This document shows, one piece after another, positions 62,659 to 64,000 of a stretch of DNA of 64,000 nucleotides; the first letter of the stretch is position 1; every line of letters begins with the position of its first letter. Origin of the DNA: Eukaryota sp. TZLM1-RC (taxonomy: Eukaryota > Metamonada: BaSk clade). The stretch covers positions 3,286,001-3,350,000 of the forward strand of contig JAUPSS010000003.1 of the NCBI GenBank assembly GCA_040285825.1. The letters run 5' to 3'. The notes beneath the pieces are model-generated. The model saw only the letters and a program-made list of their open reading frames with translations. It searched no databases and was not told the DNA's origin. The position numbers and the translations under genes were made by a program.

Positions 62659-64000
62659 ATGGCACTTCCTCAACAATGGCGAAGGTTCAATTTCTTTACT
62701 AAGAAGGACAACATTCATGCTTCAACTGTTGGTTCTTATCTTCAAAACATTGATATTATGTGTGTAGCTACTTGTAAAGGTCTCTTATTCTTTGGTGATT
62801 CTAAAGGATCTATTCATTTCTGCGATCGCTCTTACCGTTTCACATCCTTCCGTGCACACGAAGGCGCTGTCTGTTCTATAATCACCCCTCAAACCTCCAA
62901 TTGCATCATTACCGCTGGGTGTGACGAAGAGGGCAGGGAGTGGAAGGTCAGTATATGGTCCCTGAGACAAACAAATCCGTCCGGACATCCGTCACTTCTC
63001 CGCAAGCTCAACGTCTCCTCCACCACGGATGTCTCCCAACCAATCACTCGTCTTTGCACCAGTGAGGATATGAGTCACTTAGCCGTGGCCCTCGCAAATG
63101 GTAGTATTATTCTCTTTCATGGTGATCTTCTGAAGGATAGAAAAGTAAGTGGGAAGAACATTTATGAAGGTGATTCTCCTGCTACTGGTCTTTCTTTTCA
63201 AAAGCTTCCCAACAATGAGGGCTATGGGTTGTTTGCTTCCACTCGGTCTTCAGTGGTCTTGTTCAAGATCACGTCATCCAACGTCATCAAAGTGGATCTT
63301 GAGAACCCCAAAGCCAAGATTGGTTGCCCCTCTGGTTGCTCCACATTCCTTCGTCACAACCAAGAGTTTGCTGTAGCCACAGAATCTGTTGTCTGGTATT
63401 ATGGGCTTGATGGGAAGCATGGTGCCTCTTTCTTTGAGGGTCCTAAGCGGTTAATAACCTCATTCAGACAATATTTAGTCATTTTAACCCCTCCTGAAAG
63501 AAACAGCTGTGTGTTAGGTATCTATGATTTAAAAAACCAATGTGTGGTTTATTACGATCAAAAGATTGGTGAGGCGAGGTTTGTTTTTTCCGAATGGGGT
63601 TTCTTGTTTGTTTTGACATCAAGTAAGCAACTAATTCAACTGGAAGAAAAAGATCTAACAACGAAATTGGATCTTTTGTACAAAAAGTCTTGGTTTGAAG
63701 CAGCTATTTCCCTTGCCCGACAATCAGTTTCCGATCACGATCTGATTGCTGACGTTTACAGACGTTATGGTGATCATTTGTATAGAAAGGGTGACTATTC
63801 CGCCGCAATGAACAAATACTTGCAAACTATCGGTGGCTTAGAACCAAGCTACGTTATCAGAAGATTCTTGAATGGCCAGTTAATTGTTCATTTAGCAAAG
63901 TATTTAAAGTCACTACACGACAGAAAGCTGGCTAATTCTGATCATACTTCTTTGTTATTGAATTGTTATACTAAATTGAAAAATGTAAAAGGTAATTCAA
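62659..64000 (+). CDS. VPS11: VPS11, HOPS/CORVET subunit, N-terminal 447 residues
   Basis: ATG at 62659, open to the window edge. The N-terminal half is a beta-propeller (KGLLFFGDSKGSIHF, TAGCDEEG, KVSIWSLRQ, then ANGSIILFHGD). It is followed by the VPS11-typical LLYKKSWFEAAISLARQ and DVYRRYGDHLYRKGDYSAAMNKYLQTIGGLEPSYVIRRF, start of the helical solenoid. The C-terminal RING lies outside the window. VPS11 scaffolds the HOPS and CORVET tethers for vacuole and endosome fusion. It is intronless so far. The start codon is preceded by the Fanzor-like 3' block and, 290 bp upstream, by a hAT insertion. Confidence 0.96.
   Translation, partial: MALPQQWRRFNFFTKKDNIHASTVGSYLQNIDIMCVATCKGLLFFGDSKGSIHFCDRSYRFTSFRAHEGAVCSIITPQTSNCIITAGCDEEGREWKVSIWSLRQTNPSGHPSLLRKLNVSSTTDVSQPITRLCTSEDMSHLAVALANGSIILFHGDLLKDRKVSGKNIYEGDSPATGLSFQKLPNNEGYGLFASTRSSVVLFKITSSNVIKVDLENPKAKIGCPSGCSTFLRHNQEFAVATESVVWYYGLDGKHGASFFEGPKRLITSFRQYLVILTPPERNSCVLGIYDLKNQCVVYYDQKIGEARFVFSEWGFLFVLTSSKQLIQLEEKDLTTKLDLLYKKSWFEAAISLARQSVSDHDLIADVYRRYGDHLYRKGDYSAAMNKYLQTIGGLEPSYVIRRFLNGQLIVHLAKYLKSLHDRKLANSDHTSLLLNCYTKLKNVKGNS

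Noticed and set aside
62451-62702. 83-codon ORF overlapping the VPS11 start as an independent gene
   Set aside because: It starts with GTG, overlaps the conserved VPS11 N-terminus, and its last part is the Fanzor-like 3' block.

Overview
This window is nuclear DNA from an AT-rich unicellular eukaryote, possibly an early-diverging fungus or another protist. Recognised host genes include BEACH-WD40, SMC4, an SMC2-like protein, VPS11, a PAQR/haemolysin-III protein and a GRIP golgin. Most are intronless; one clear spliceosomal intron, in the PAQR gene, is only 31 nt. TAA, TAG and TGA all end host genes, so the standard code fits. I cannot place the organism more precisely from sequence alone.

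Layout. 1-6887: Ty3/Gypsy element (5' end outside the window) with a 79-bp 3' LTR. 6888-8020: 5'-truncated LINE. 8328-15602 (-): 2424-residue BEACH-WD40 gene with a tRNA-like segment in its lectin-like domain. 15685-19559: nested retroelement debris plus an apparently young 1105-bp gag-only LTR element with identical LTRs. 19952-23143 (-): divergent SMC2-like gene. 23700-26330: two Fanzor (eukaryotic TnpB) relics around an HPRT gene. 27046-32679 (+): compact host block of SMC4, a PACS-like gene and a secreted thioredoxin-fold gene. 32755-37700: degenerate Ty3 and LINE copies. 37786-39513: GRIP golgin and HD hydrolase. 39517-49255: Fanzor, family B DNA polymerase exonuclease relic, LINEs and Ty3 gag. 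49553-50396 (-): PAQR gene. 50950-57656: LINEs, an unidentified ORF and a third Fanzor lineage. 58079-59719 (-): coiled-coil gene. 61204-62366: intact-ended non-autonomous hAT element. 62659-64000: start of VPS11.

Mobile families. There are four Ty3 copies; at least four LINE subfamilies with a restriction-like endonuclease after the RT; three Fanzor lineages; one gag-only LTR element; and one hAT element. Most are broken by stops, frameshifts or truncation. The gag-only element and the hAT element keep perfect or near-perfect ends and target-site duplications.

The most unusual pattern is a sequence block found at the 3' end of the Fanzor-B copies. It occurs three times, each time in the same orientation and ending 1-3 nt upstream of the start codon of a different host gene: HPRT, the HD hydrolase and VPS11. 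In prokaryotic TnpB systems the guide is read from DNA flanking the element's 3' end. By analogy, the start-codon region of each gene would occupy the guide position. This is inference, but the pattern itself is visible in the sequence.
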